From Streptomyces violens (GTDB lineage: Bacteria > Actinomycetota > Actinomycetes > Streptomycetales > Streptomycetaceae), in contig NZ_JOBH01000028.1 of assembly GCF_000717745.1 (NCBI RefSeq), forward strand, positions 1 to 53,592: a stretch of 53,592 nucleotides of DNA, given 5' to 3'. A program made the position numbers and the translations under genes. The notes below the pieces were generated by a model that saw nothing but the letters and a program-made list of their open reading frames with translations, did no database searches and was not told the origin of the DNA. This document shows, piece by piece, positions 17,303 through 26,491 of this stretch. How positions within the stretch are numbered: position 1 is the first letter of the stretch; each line of letters starts with the position of its first letter.

Positions 17303-18621
17303 CGCGTCGTCTCCGCTGCGGTGGTGTCGGTGCCGGACAGCAGGCCTGAGCGGTCGAGGCCATCGAGGGGGCGGCTCTCGATGGCCGCGGTCAGCAGGTT
17401 CTCCTCGCAGCACGGTGCCGGGTCGTCCAGGTCGGGTTCGGCCTGCAGATGCGCGAGAGCGGTCATGGCGTGATCCAGGGCCAGGCCAGTGGTTCCTCGG
17501 CCGGGCAGGTAGTCGCGCAGCAGCTCTTCGATGCCGGGCAGTTCGGTGGGGGCCTCGCGCTGCTCTGGCACGCTCCCGGTGGCCCCGGCACGGCGCTCGT
17601 CGATGGCGACGAGCGTCGCCCGCGGCAGCAGCTTGGCGAGGGTGTCCGGCAGGAACGGGTCGGGGACCTCGACGTCCACCACCGCCTTCACCCAGGCGTC
17701 GTGGATGCGGCCGGCACGCTGGGCGATTTCTTCCAGGGTGCCCTCCAGGCGGACCAGGCGGCGCCCGGAGGTCAGGGGCACGAGTTCGATGCAGGGCGTG
17801 CCGGTCGGGCCGACCTCGGCCAGGACCACGCTCTTGGTGTCGCCGCTCTCGCCGAAGTCCATCTGCAGAGGGCTGCCGGCGTAGTGGGCCGGGTATCCGG
17901 CGCGCTGGACACGTTGTGGTTTGTGGATGTGGCCGAGCGCGCCGTAGGCGACGGCGGGCAGGTCGGCGGCGGCCGTCGCGTAGTCGTCGGCGATGGAGAG
18001 CTTGCGTTCCGAATAAGAGGGGATGGCTCCCTCGACGAACAGGTGGGCGGCGAAGACCAGAACGTCGCGGGCGCCGCGTCCTGCGGCGAGGCGGCGGTAG
18101 ACGTCGGTCTGGACGGTACGCAACCGTTCGGCGTAGGCCGCGGTCGTCAGCGCGGGGTCGGTGAAGTCGTAGGCGAACCGGTTGGGGTGCAGGTAGGGCA
18201 GTGCGCCGATGCGCAGTGTCAGCTCCCCGTCCCGGGTCGGATAGTCGGCGACCAGGAGGCCCTCGGGGCGGGCGTCGGTGGCGAAGCGGACCCGGGCTTG
18301 TTCGCCTGTGTCGATGTCCGTGCCGTTCAGGATGAATTCCAGGAAGGCCAGGACGTTGCGGGTGTCGTGGTTGCCGGCGACAACGACCACAGGGGCGATC
18401 TCGCCGAGGCGGCGCAGCGCCTGCGCGGCGCGGCGCAGGTCGTCCAGGCCGGGTCGAGAGGCGTCGAACAGGTCGCCGCTGTGCACGATCAGGTCGGGGG
18501 CGAAGTCGTCGGCGATGTCGATGATTTCGTCCAGGACGGCGTCTACTTCGGTGTCGCGTCGGTGGCGGCCGAGCTGGCGGCCCAGGTGCCAGTCGGAGGT
18601 GTGGAAGATGCGTCCTGTCAC
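17299..18621 (-). CDS. sbcD: Nuclease subunit SbcD (Mre11-like)
   Basis: A 440-residue metallophosphoesterase from the GTG at 18621, which has GGAGG six bases upstream; a longer in-frame extension to 18666 lacks a site. Phosphoesterase motifs are all visible: HTSDWHLGRQLG, VHSGDLFDASRP, VVAGNHDTRNVL, then VFAAHLFVEGA and YGALGHIHKPQ. These bind the two metals. It forms the Mre11-Rad50-type complex with the next gene. The promoter must lie in the 97 bases shared with the divergent operon starting at 18719. Confidence 0.93.
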   Translation of the reverse strand: MTGRIFHTSDWHLGRQLGRHRRDTEVDAVLDEIIDIADDFAPDLIVHSGDLFDASRPGLDDLRRAAQALRRLGEIAPVVVVAGNHDTRNVLAFLEFILNGTDIDTGEQARVRFATDARPEGLLVADYPTRDGELTLRIGALPYLHPNRFAYDFTDPALTTAAYAERLRTVQTDVYRRLAAGRGARDVLVFAAHLFVEGAIPSYSERKLSIADDYATAAADLPAVAYGALGHIHKPQRVQRAGYPAHYAGSPLQMDFGESGDTKSVVLAEVGPTGTPCIELVPLTSGRRLVRLEGTLEEIAQRAGRIHDAWVKAVVDVEVPDPFLPDTLAKLLPRATLVAIDERRAGATGSVPEQREAPTELPGIEELLRDYLPGRGTTGLALDHAMTALAHLQAEPDLDDPAPCCEENLLTAAIESRPLDGLDRSGLLSGTDTTAAETTR

Positions 18622-18718
18622 GGGTGCCTCCAGGAGGGCCGGGGTTCGATGGCGCCGACTGTACACGCATTCGCAGGAAGAAGTCTGGAAACTCTGGAAG
18701 TCTGGTAACGTCTAAGTC
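18622..18718. promoter_or_regulatory. Divergent intergenic region with TCTGG repeats
   Basis: Ninety-seven bases separate sbcD and the divergent operon. TCTGG occurs three times at 18684, 18693 and 18701, and AAGTCTGG twice, 17 bases apart. Two facing operons of DNA-processing genes and a compact repeat suggest a shared promoter with an operator. The spacing is 8-9 bases, less than a helical turn. No regulator gene is adjacent. Confidence 0.4.
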
Positions 18719-19561
18719 ATGAGTGATCCTCTGGACGCCCTGGAGCACAGCATCAGCACCCTGCGCCGCGCGATCCGCGACGCCTCCGCCGCAGGCGACA
18801 GCGAGCGCGCCGGCGAGCTGCGGGCGCAGCTACGCCGCGCCGAGCGCGCCTGGGACGCCCTGATCGACACCGGCGAGCCGGCCCCCGCGCCGCCGCCCCG
18901 CACCGTGCCGGACACACCGCCGGCCGCCTTCGGCTCACAGCTTCCGGCACGCGAGCACGTTCACCGTGCGCTGATGCTGCTCGGTACTCCGGCCGCTCCC
19001 AAGCTGATCGTGGGGGTGCATGAGGCGTTCTTCCCCGGCGAGCTGTCCGCGTCCAAGCTGTCCAGCCTGCGCCGGGACGAGGCGCGGTCCTATCAGTCCA
19101 GCCCTGGGGCCCGGCCCTACTACCTCTGCTCGGCACTGGCCCACGACCTGCTGACTCCGGTGCGGGCGCTACTCACCATCAGCACCTGGCCGCTGGAACA
19201 GCGCATCATCGGCCCGTTGTCCCCTCGCGTCGACTTCCTCACCGGAGCCATCCGCATCGCGGAGGCTGTCCACGCCGCCGAGACGTCGGCTGGAGGCGAG
19301 CCCAGTGCTGCGGCCCTGCGCCTGCTGTGGCGTTTTGCCGCGAACATTCCCGAGGCGATGCCCTCGCGTACCCCGGAGCGGGAGAGTGTGCTGGATACGC
19401 AGCAGGTGATCGACGCTGCCCGGGCCGAGCTGGCCGTACACCTCGATGCCGACCATGCAGTCCGCTCCGAAGCCTCACGACGGGCCCGCGCGTTGGACGA
19501 AGCCCAACAACTGTTCGGTGCACCCCCGCAGAACGTAACGCCTCTGCGGGCCCGGGCCTGA
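18719..19561 (+). CDS. Unknown protein, first gene of the nuclease-helicase operon
   Basis: A 280-residue protein that I do not recognise. The first 50 residues form a charged helix (LEHSISTLRRAIRDASAAGD), followed by a Pro-rich linker, then a domain starting near ARHEHVHRALMLLG-type sequence that looks like a small winged-helix or PUA-like fold (KLIVGVHEAFFPGELSASKLSSLRRDE, a possible HTH with a basic recognition helix). No transmembrane segment is seen. It is the first gene of a plus-strand operon of four and could be the DNA-binding or regulatory member. No strong ribosome site is visible before the ATG. Confidence 0.7.
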   Translation: MSDPLDALEHSISTLRRAIRDASAAGDSERAGELRAQLRRAERAWDALIDTGEPAPAPPPRTVPDTPPAAFGSQLPAREHVHRALMLLGTPAAPKLIVGVHEAFFPGELSASKLSSLRRDEARSYQSSPGARPYYLCSALAHDLLTPVRALLTISTWPLEQRIIGPLSPRVDFLTGAIRIAEAVHAAETSAGGEPSAAALRLLWRFAANIPEAMPSRTPERESVLDTQQVIDAARAELAVHLDADHAVRSEASRRARALDEAQQLFGAPPQNVTPLRARA

Positions 19562-19596
19562 CCCCCGTCCCCTCCCCCGCAAGGATCTCCACCACC

Positions 19597-20754
19597 GTGA
19601 AACCACCCGTCGACGGCCGCTTGGACGCACTGCGTGGATCTTCGCCGCGGCTGTCCTACAACGCCCGGTCGCTGGCCGCTCTGGAGAACAACCCGCGCTG
19701 CACGCTGCGGGCCCTGCTGGACGCCTCCGGATCCGACAAGGCCGCAATCGCCGCGCACATCGGCTACCCGTCTCCCTTCGGCCAGTCCTCCTTCGCCTTC
19801 GCCCGCGGCAACGCCTTCGAGGCAATGGTGAAGGACAACGGATGCGCCGAACTCCTGCGCGTTCTGCGCGAGACCCTCAAGCTGACGCTTCCCGAGGTGG
19901 CCTACCTGGACCTGAACGAGGTCGGCGGCGCCGGCGACAACGACGCCCGCCACCGTCGCACCACCGAAGTCCTGCTGGAGGCGGCCCGGGGAAACGGCGA
20001 GGGCACCCTGTTCGACCACCCGCTGCTGCACCTACAGGTCGGCGGCGAGGGCGCATTCCTGGAACCGGACCTGGTCGCCTTCCGCATCGACGGCCGCTTC
20101 TACATTGTTGAGATCAAGAGCTTCCCGATCATCGACGGGCAGGCCGACCCGGCCCAGGTGCGGGCAGCCACGACCCAGGCATCTGCCTACATCATCGCGT
20201 TGCGCGCCCTCCTCGCGCATCACGGGATGGACACGGGGGCCGTGTCCGACACCATCGTGTTGGTCGCGCCGAAGGACTTCACCAACCGGCCGACCGCGGC
20301 GTTCGTGGACGCCCGCAAGCAGGTTGCTGCCCTGACCCGCCAGTTGTCCCGTATCGAGCGCGTCAGCGACCTCGTGGACCTGCTACCCGAAGACCTGACC
20401 TTCGACCTCGACCTCGACCTCACCCTCCCTAAGAAGGAACAACGGCCCCGCCGCCCGGCCGAAGAACTGGCCGCGGCGGTGGCACGGGTGCCCGCGACGT
20501 ACCGCCCGGACTGCCTGAACCACTGCGAGATGGCCTTTCACTGCCGCGCCCATGCCCGGGCGGAGGCCTCGCTGGACGTGCTCGGCCCGGCGGTGCGCGA
20601 GCAGCTCGGCGGTATCGATACCGCCACCATGGCCCTGGGGCTGGCCCGTGGCCAGCTGACACCGACAGGGGATCAGAGCGACATGGCCGCCGCACTGCGG
20701 CACGCTGCCCGGCTGCGCGACGAGTTGACCGAAGCCTACGGAGGTGCCGCATGA
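19597..20754 (+). CDS. Cas4-like PD-(D/E)XK nuclease with a predicted 4Fe-4S cluster
   Basis: A 385-residue protein from the GTG at 19597 (AAGGAT upstream). The nuclease core is D158 (FLEPDLV), E172-I-K174 (YIVEIKSF) and Q194. Cysteines C35 near the N-terminus and C306, C310, C316 near the C-terminus have the one-plus-three spacing of Cas4, AddB and eukaryotic Dna2 iron-sulfur nucleases. Such enzymes cut single-stranded DNA ends. The gene overlaps the next one by ATGA. No CRISPR array or cas genes were seen, so this is not CRISPR adaptation. With the SF1 helicase two genes downstream it resembles a Dna2 protein split in two. Confidence 0.8.
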   Translation: MKPPVDGRLDALRGSSPRLSYNARSLAALENNPRCTLRALLDASGSDKAAIAAHIGYPSPFGQSSFAFARGNAFEAMVKDNGCAELLRVLRETLKLTLPEVAYLDLNEVGGAGDNDARHRRTTEVLLEAARGNGEGTLFDHPLLHLQVGGEGAFLEPDLVAFRIDGRFYIVEIKSFPIIDGQADPAQVRAATTQASAYIIALRALLAHHGMDTGAVSDTIVLVAPKDFTNRPTAAFVDARKQVAALTRQLSRIERVSDLVDLLPEDLTFDLDLDLTLPKKEQRPRRPAEELAAAVARVPATYRPDCLNHCEMAFHCRAHARAEASLDVLGPAVREQLGGIDTATMALGLARGQLTPTGDQSDMAAALRHAARLRDELTEAYGGAA

Positions 20755-22259
20755 GCATGCTGTCCGCGCTGGCACATGTGGAGGCGATGCAGAACATGAC
20801 AGCGGTCCGCCTGACCGCGTTCCGCCACCACCGCCTGTCGGACCGTCCCCTGGTCATCATTCCGCTGACGATGGCCGGAGAAGCCGGAGCTCCACTGGCG
20901 GTCATGGCCGGCACCGCTAGGAGGGACATGACCCTGCTGGTCGTGCCCCAGCCCCGCAACCGGGACCAGCGTTTCGCGTTCGCGGCGGATCTGGGCCGGG
21001 TCGTGATGGACTACATCGACTCCTACCGGCAGGACCGCCGCGGGGAAGGCGAACGCTCGCAGTACACCGACGTGCCGCAGATCATCGTCCCCAACCAGGG
21101 AGGCGTCAACGCGCTGGCCGACCTCGGGCGCATGTGCCGCTTCCGCTCGACGACCGGGCCCTATGCCGTTCCGGAGGTCGTTCCCGAGTTCGGCATGTGG
21201 TTGACCTTCCTGGTCGACACGGCTGAGATGGCCGGCACCTCCATGTTGCTGCCCCTCACCGCGCTGCTCACCGAGCACTGGGCCACCGGCCAAAGCACGC
21301 TGGAGGACCAGAACTTGGCCTCGCTCATGGCCTGGATCGCTCCCCCGCGCGGTGTGAGCATCGCTCAGGCGCTGGAAGAGGCGGAGAACCCGGACGTGTG
21401 CCCGCCGGCAGGACCGTCGACGTCCCCGGAGTTCGACAATCGTGACCTGGCGCCGGCGATCAAGCGGTTCGACACCGCCCATGCGCTCGGTGACCCGCAC
21501 ACACTGGCCGCGGCCCAGACCGAGCTGACGGAACTGATCGCCGGGCAAGTCAAGCCCACCTGGCGCCTGATGTGGGCGGCCATCTCGATACTGCGTTCTA
21601 TCCCCAAAGCACCGCAGACCGCGCGGCGCCTCGACCGAGACTGCCGACTCTTCACCAACCACTCCGACTACCGGGACGCCGGGGGCCTCCCCCAGCGCAA
21701 GCGTGACACCGCTATCAGTGCCGCACGGCGCCTGAGTCAACTCGAGCGGGCACTGGCCGACTTCGAGGCCGCCATGGCCTTTGACGACCCGTTCGTCCTG
21801 GCCGACCGGCGCAGCGGCGGAGAGGCGTTCACCGGAACGGTCGTGGAGAGCCAGCCCAACCGGACGGCGATCACGGCCAAGAACACGACAGTGCCACGTC
21901 CGCGGGTCACCGTCCGCACCAGCGATCCCCTGCGCCTGGCCGCCGGCACCAAATTGATCAGCCCGACCATGCCGAAGGGCCACAAGGCCGTCATCGTCTC
22001 CGTCCTGCCCGACGGCGACACGACCCTCGTCACAGTGGAGGTCACCGCCGGCATGGGACGCGGCCGCACCCCCAAGGCGGGCTCCGTACCGGACCTGGAC
22101 AAGGACATCGACTACCTTCCCGATCCAGGGTGGCGTCCGAACCCGACCTTCCCGGACTCCGACCACACCCCGTGGACACACAGTGCCGACCCCGACGGGC
22201 CGGACGACTCAGCCGTACCCGAGAACGCCGCCGCCGAGGAGTGGGGCCATGACAACTGA
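20751..22259 (+). CDS. Unknown conserved protein of the nuclease-helicase operon
   Basis: A 502-residue protein with no family I recognise. The start ATG at 20751 has GGAGG and overlaps the nuclease stop as ATGA. The first 60 residues look like a beta sandwich (RPLVIIPLTMAGEAGAPLAV), the middle is helical, and residues about 350-440 include a small barrel-like stretch (GEAFTGTVVESQPNRTAITA). The tail is acidic and disordered and overlaps the helicase start by 11 bases. Its fixed place between nuclease and helicase suggests a scaffold or substrate-recognition subunit; that is inference. Confidence 0.75.
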   Translation: MSMLSALAHVEAMQNMTAVRLTAFRHHRLSDRPLVIIPLTMAGEAGAPLAVMAGTARRDMTLLVVPQPRNRDQRFAFAADLGRVVMDYIDSYRQDRRGEGERSQYTDVPQIIVPNQGGVNALADLGRMCRFRSTTGPYAVPEVVPEFGMWLTFLVDTAEMAGTSMLLPLTALLTEHWATGQSTLEDQNLASLMAWIAPPRGVSIAQALEEAENPDVCPPAGPSTSPEFDNRDLAPAIKRFDTAHALGDPHTLAAAQTELTELIAGQVKPTWRLMWAAISILRSIPKAPQTARRLDRDCRLFTNHSDYRDAGGLPQRKRDTAISAARRLSQLERALADFEAAMAFDDPFVLADRRSGGEAFTGTVVESQPNRTAITAKNTTVPRPRVTVRTSDPLRLAAGTKLISPTMPKGHKAVIVSVLPDGDTTLVTVEVTAGMGRGRTPKAGSVPDLDKDIDYLPDPGWRPNPTFPDSDHTPWTHSADPDGPDDSAVPENAAAEEWGHDN

Positions 22260-23586
22260 CAACGACACCCCCGGCGCCGCCGCGAACGCTGCCACCGCAG
22301 CGATCCTGTCCGACCTCGCCGACACCCGCCACAGAGCCGTCGTCGTCGACTCCCCTCCCGGCGCCGGCAAGAGCACCCTCGTGGTCCGCGCCGCCCAGGA
22401 GCTCACCGCAGGCGGCGAACGCCCGATCATCGTCGCCCAGACCAACAACCAGGTCGACGACCTGATCGAACGCCTCGCCAACACCCACCCCGACATCCCC
22501 CTCGGCCGCCTGAGCTCCGGCGACTACAGCCCACCACCGGCCCTGAGCACACTGGCGAACACCACCATCGGACGCACCCTGGCAGACCTGACCGGCTGCC
22601 AGATCATCGTCGGCACCGCCGCCAAGTGGGCCACCGTCCCCGACACCACGTTCGGCTGGGCAATCCTGGACGAGGCCTACCAGATGCGCTCGGACATGCT
22701 GCTGCAGATCGTCGAGCGCTTCGACCGCGGCCTATTCGTCGGCGACCCCGGCCAGCTGGACCCGTTCACGATCGTCGGCACCGAACGCTGGATCGGACTG
22801 CCGCACGACCCGACACAAAACGGCGTCAGCGTCATGCTGGAACACAATCCCCACATCCCCGTGCACCGGCTGCCGGTGTCCTGGCGCCTGCCGGCCTCCG
22901 CCGCCCCCACCATCTCTCAGGCCTTCTACCCCTTCACCGACTTCACCGCCGGAACCGGTACAGGCACCCGGTCACTGGATTTCAGCACCACAAGATTCGG
23001 CAGCACACGCCTCGACGAAACCCTCGCCAAGGCATTCAGCACCGGTTGGGCCCTGCACGAACTGCCCCGCCGCCACGTCCCGCGCACCGACACCGAAACG
23101 GTCCAGACCGCCGCGGACCTCGCCGAACGGCTGCTGACCCGAGGTGCGGTCGCCACCTGCGAACACAACCCCGACGGCCACGCCCTGTCCGCAGCAGACA
23201 TCGCCATCGGTGTTGCCCACCGCGACCAGGCCGACCTGGTCCGCGCCGCCCTCGCCCGCACCGGTCACCCCAGCGCGCCGGGCGTGGCGGTCGACACCGC
23301 GAACCGGCTGCAGGGCCGCGAGTTCGAAGTCGTCATCGTCGTCCACCCGTTGTCCGGCCGCCGCGACGCCACCGCATTCCACCTCGAGGCCGGAAGACTG
23401 TGCGTGCTGGCCTCCCGCCACCGGCAGGCCTGCATCGTCGTCGCCCGTGAAGGTATCGCCGACCTCCTCGACACCCATCCCTCGACCGACCCCGTACACC
23501 TGTCCGTGCCGGCCAAATTCCCCGACGGATGGGAAGCCAACCACGTCATGCTGGCGAAACTCGCCCAGCACCGCGTCGCCGCCTAG
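22249..23586 (+). CDS. SF1B helicase of the UPF1/DNA2 type
   Basis: A 445-residue ATPase from the ATG at 22249, with GAGGAG upstream. Motifs: Walker A DSPPGAGKST (34-43), a motif Ia-like AQTNNQVDDL, Walker B ILDEAYQM (140-146), motif III GDPGQLDPF (165-173), a VSWRLP motif, and late motifs NRLQGREFEVVIVV and LASRHRQ. The Q-containing motif III and short lobe spacing fit the UPF1/DNA2/Mov10 branch. It lacks its own nuclease domain; the Cas4-like protein encoded two genes earlier could supply it. It is the last gene of the operon. Confidence 0.8.
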   Translation: MTTDNDTPGAAANAATAAILSDLADTRHRAVVVDSPPGAGKSTLVVRAAQELTAGGERPIIVAQTNNQVDDLIERLANTHPDIPLGRLSSGDYSPPPALSTLANTTIGRTLADLTGCQIIVGTAAKWATVPDTTFGWAILDEAYQMRSDMLLQIVERFDRGLFVGDPGQLDPFTIVGTERWIGLPHDPTQNGVSVMLEHNPHIPVHRLPVSWRLPASAAPTISQAFYPFTDFTAGTGTGTRSLDFSTTRFGSTRLDETLAKAFSTGWALHELPRRHVPRTDTETVQTAADLAERLLTRGAVATCEHNPDGHALSAADIAIGVAHRDQADLVRAALARTGHPSAPGVAVDTANRLQGREFEVVIVVHPLSGRRDATAFHLEAGRLCVLASRHRQACIVVAREGIADLLDTHPSTDPVHLSVPAKFPDGWEANHVMLAKLAQHRVAA

Positions 23587-23655
23587 ACGAACACGGAGGG
23601 GAAAGCCGGGCCCGCAGGCGCTGGCTCCGGCCACCAGGCAGGGCCAGCCCCTTGG

Positions 23656-23772
23656 TCAGCCAGCGGTCCGCCTGGCCCGACGCCGTTCGGCGAGGCCCGG
23701 GGTGGCGATCTCCTTGACCCGCTGCTCGCCCCAGCCGGTGAGATGGGCGGCACGGCCGATCCTGCCGTGCAC
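23656..23772 (-). pseudogene. Possible C-terminal remnant of an unknown gene
   Basis: An open stretch of about 38 codons ends in TGA at 23656. It has coding-like composition (AAHLTGWGEQRVKEIATPGL then a basic tail) and no start with a ribosome site. I cannot name the family. It probably is the end of a gene cut off on its upstream side. Confidence 0.25.
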
Positions 23773-23789
23773 GGGACGACCGGGCACCG

Positions 23790-24401
23790 GTGGTGCCTAC
23801 GACATCGAGCGGATGGCCGCCGCGGTCGAGCCGGCCATCGAAGCCCTCACGGCACAGAGCGCCCTTTACGACACCAACCGTCTAGCAACGGCTGTTCTCC
23901 CGACTCTCGAAGTCTTCGCCGCAGACCCGGACGTCCGCAACGCCCCCCGTCGCGCTGTCCGCAGGCGTCCAGGCGCTCGCGAATGCCCTCGCCCTCATGT
24001 TCCAGTCGGCCAGCCGGGAAGCACACCGCAACGGCACTACCCCACCCGGCCTCGTCATCACCACCAACACCCTGTCCCACGGCGTCGACCTCTCCCCGCG
24101 CGCTCCCGGCCACGACGATGACTGGGGCCACGACCCCGACTTCGGCGACTACTACGGCATCGACGGCATAGCGCTCACGACAGACGGCCCATCACAGTGG
24201 CTTCCTACTCGCAGAGTTGTTCACACTCGGCCGAGGGACGTGGCAGATCAACTTGTCAGCCAAACCTGCTTCAGCCTCGTCTTCGGCAATGCCGACATAC
24301 GGTTCGATGTCGTAGGTGCCCGCGAGGGACGTCGTCCCTCTGCATACCTGAAGCACACGACACCACGTGAGAGCCCTCCAAACGACGCCGAGGAGACTTG
24401 A
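23790..24401 (+). pseudogene. Decayed hypothetical gene with a frameshift
   Basis: Two coding-like segments lie in different frames. The first, about 23790-23960, reads IERMAAAVEPAIEAL and TNRLATAVLPTLEVFAADP. The second starts about 23955 and reads LSAGVQALANALALMFQSA then TPPGLVITTNTLSHGVDL, ending with an acidic DDDWGHDPDFGDYYG segment. One frame change joins them. No start codon with ribosome site is evident. The product is not recognised; it looks like the tail of a hypothetical gene next to the helicase operon. Confidence 0.4.
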
Positions 24402-25208
24402 CGGACTCCGTGAACGAAAGGCGCCTCCCCCCTGCGGGCAGCAGTTGCCGGCGGACAAACTGCTGGGCTTGCCGAAGCACCACGCCGGCCGCAAGGCTTC
24501 ATACGTGGTGGTTGGAGAAGGACGCCGGTTCTTCTAGCGGGCTTCCCGGGGTGAGCTCACAAGCGGCGACGCCTCCTGAGGCTGAGACAGCCGAACTCAC
24601 CCTGCCTCCCCACCAACTGTGCTGCGCAGAACACATGCTGTCTGAGCACCTCGAGGAAGTGCTGAAGACACTGGTCTCATCGAGGCAGTGGGCTGGCCGC
24701 CTCCGGCGAGGCTCTCCTGGTCGCCCACAAACAACGGCCGCCCGGATCCCCATCGCCGCCTCCTCTGGCAGCCTCGGAACGCTGCTGGCAGCGGCTGAAC
24801 TAATCACCAACTCGCCCCTGTTGGATTTGGGGATCGTTCTTCCTTCGCTGTCCCCAGCCGCAGCGCATGCGCATCGTGTGAACCTGCTCACAGAGGACGA
24901 GTGCCTCCGCCTCTTGCCGCTTCGGCCGTCCGGTGAGTGGGTGGGTTGAGTGGTGGAGGCAGGGCGAGTACCGCTTGGCCGCAGTGCATGCTGGGCTGCG
25001 CGAGTGGCGTTCCGCGTGGTGATTGACCAAGGCCAGTTACCAGGTCGAGCGGTTGGCCTTCCAGGCAGGCCAGCGGCTCCTGCATGTCGTGGTGTGCGAG
25101 ACAGCTGTGTTTGCGGGCCGCTTCTGATCAGAAGCAGGCTTTCGCTCCTTTGTGCCGACGCTTGCCCAGCTTTAGCAGCTCGGTGGTGCAGTGGCCGGCT
25201 CCATGTCG
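24402..25208. other. No convincing gene; contains a 16-bp palindrome
   Basis: Open frames exist on both strands but none has a ribosome site, a recognisable motif or gene-like composition. A perfect palindrome GCTTCTGATCAGAAGC lies at 25120-25135, which could be an operator or a weak terminator. The region looks like debris between two blocks. Confidence 0.5.
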
Positions 25209-26063
25209 TCAGTGGGTGCGGTGCCGGGCAACGTTCGGCAGCCGGTTGTGAATGTGAGCGTGGTGGAGGAGCGGGTCGAAGATCTCCCAGCCGGGCAGGG
25301 CGACGTCGGCGGCACCGAGGGCGACCACATGAGCGGGACAGCGCTGGCTGCGCCAGCGCAGCTGCTCGGCGTAGGGCAGGTGGCTGAGGTTGTAGACAGC
25401 CATCAGCTGTTGAGGAAGAGCGAGCTGGCCACGTACGGGGCCAGTGGGCACCAGGACCCAGATGCCGGGCAGGGCGCCGAGGACGGAGTGGGGACAACGG
25501 TGACGGTGGCGGGTCTGGGCCACGCAACGCAGCTTTTCCAGGGGCTGGGGAGCGAGGTAGCGGGTGTAGAGGATCTGCACGACCGGGCGGGCCGGCCGGC
25601 AGGGTTGTAGGGGCTGTTGGGAGCGGGGGGATGCGGGAGGTGGCGGGGTGAAGGTGCCGGCATCCAGGCGACGGCGGGTGCGAATGGCGAGCTGGCGACG
25701 TGCCGCTTGCAAGGCGGCGCTCAACACAGCGGGGGCGGGGTGGTGGGGGCACAGGAGGCGGTGCGGGATGCGGCACCAGGCGCTGCCGTCGTCGCCCACG
25801 TAGGCGGTGCCGCAGCTCAGGTGCCAGCGGGAGGAGGCGGGGACGAGCGCGACGGGGACTTCGGCAGGGTGCAGGGCAATCGGCTCCTCGGTGCTGGTGT
25901 GGAACCATTCCAGGCCATGACTGCAGTGCTGGCAGTTGCCGCCCTGGCCGGCGCGCAGCAGGCGGCTGGGGCTGTCGGCAGCGACGCGCAGGGGTCGGCG
26001 GGGGTGGAGGTGGCGGGGGCTGCCGTCCCAGTGACGGTTCCCGGTCGCGCGGGTGGAGTGCAT
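25209..26063 (-). CDS. DUF6083-like hypothetical protein
   Basis: A 284-residue protein from the ATG at 26063; the frame is open further upstream but becomes Arg/Pro-rich noise. Near residue 45 is CQHCSHGLEWFHT, then PIALHPAEVPVALVP and RWHLSCGTAYVGDDGSAWC followed by RIPHRLLCPHH. This matches the pattern I know as DUF6083, frequent in Streptomyces plasmids and accessory DNA, with a likely zinc site. Function unknown. The C-terminal half is tryptophan and leucine rich with no named motif. Confidence 0.65.
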   Translation of the reverse strand: MHSTRATGNRHWDGSPRHLHPRRPLRVAADSPSRLLRAGQGGNCQHCSHGLEWFHTSTEEPIALHPAEVPVALVPASSRWHLSCGTAYVGDDGSAWCRIPHRLLCPHHPAPAVLSAALQAARRQLAIRTRRRLDAGTFTPPPPASPRSQQPLQPCRPARPVVQILYTRYLAPQPLEKLRCVAQTRHRHRCPHSVLGALPGIWVLVPTGPVRGQLALPQQLMAVYNLSHLPYAEQLRWRSQRCPAHVVALGAADVALPGWEIFDPLLHHAHIHNRLPNVARHRTH

Positions 26064-26491
26064 GGCGGTGACCGTGCCAGCCACCGCGCCGGGAGGACGG
26101 AGTGGCGCCCGAGCGGTTCGCACGGGCGGCTCAATGCGCCGGGATATTCGAGCGAAGGCCGATCGCATACTCGATATCGAGTCGCTGGTTGGTGTGATGC
26201 TCACGCGGCGTGGACGCGGGGCGGCTGACGCTCCGACGGAGACAGCGAGGCGGGCAGGCAGACGGCAAGAGGGGCGGAGGCCTGGGCCTCGGGCGGGGAG
26301 TGCCTTCTCATGACGGGTCCGGTGACGCGATCGGCGTTGGCTGGGAGGCGGAACAGGCCACTGCGCGCGGGGCTTTCTTCTCTGCGAGGGGGCATGGGTC
26401 TGCACTACGGTGCGGCCGACCTCCGCCCCCGGCCGACTCGGGGCGGGGCGTGATCAACCGGTGCGAATCGAGCAGGAGGACAGCGGGCCCA

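Noticed and set aside
14123..18748. One 1,541-codon minus-strand frame that runs from sbcC into sbcD
   Set aside because: The upstream third is Arg/Pro-rich out-of-frame reading over sbcD. Motifs place the real genes at 14123-17302 and 17299-18621 with an ATGA overlap.
19597..20754. CRISPR-Cas adaptation gene (cas4)
   Set aside because: No CRISPR array, cas1 or cas2 was found. The nuclease is paired with a helicase operon instead.
24398..24949. Plus-strand open frame of 183 codons
   Set aside because: There is no ribosome site or motif, and both strands are open to a similar degree; it looks like chance in GC-rich DNA.
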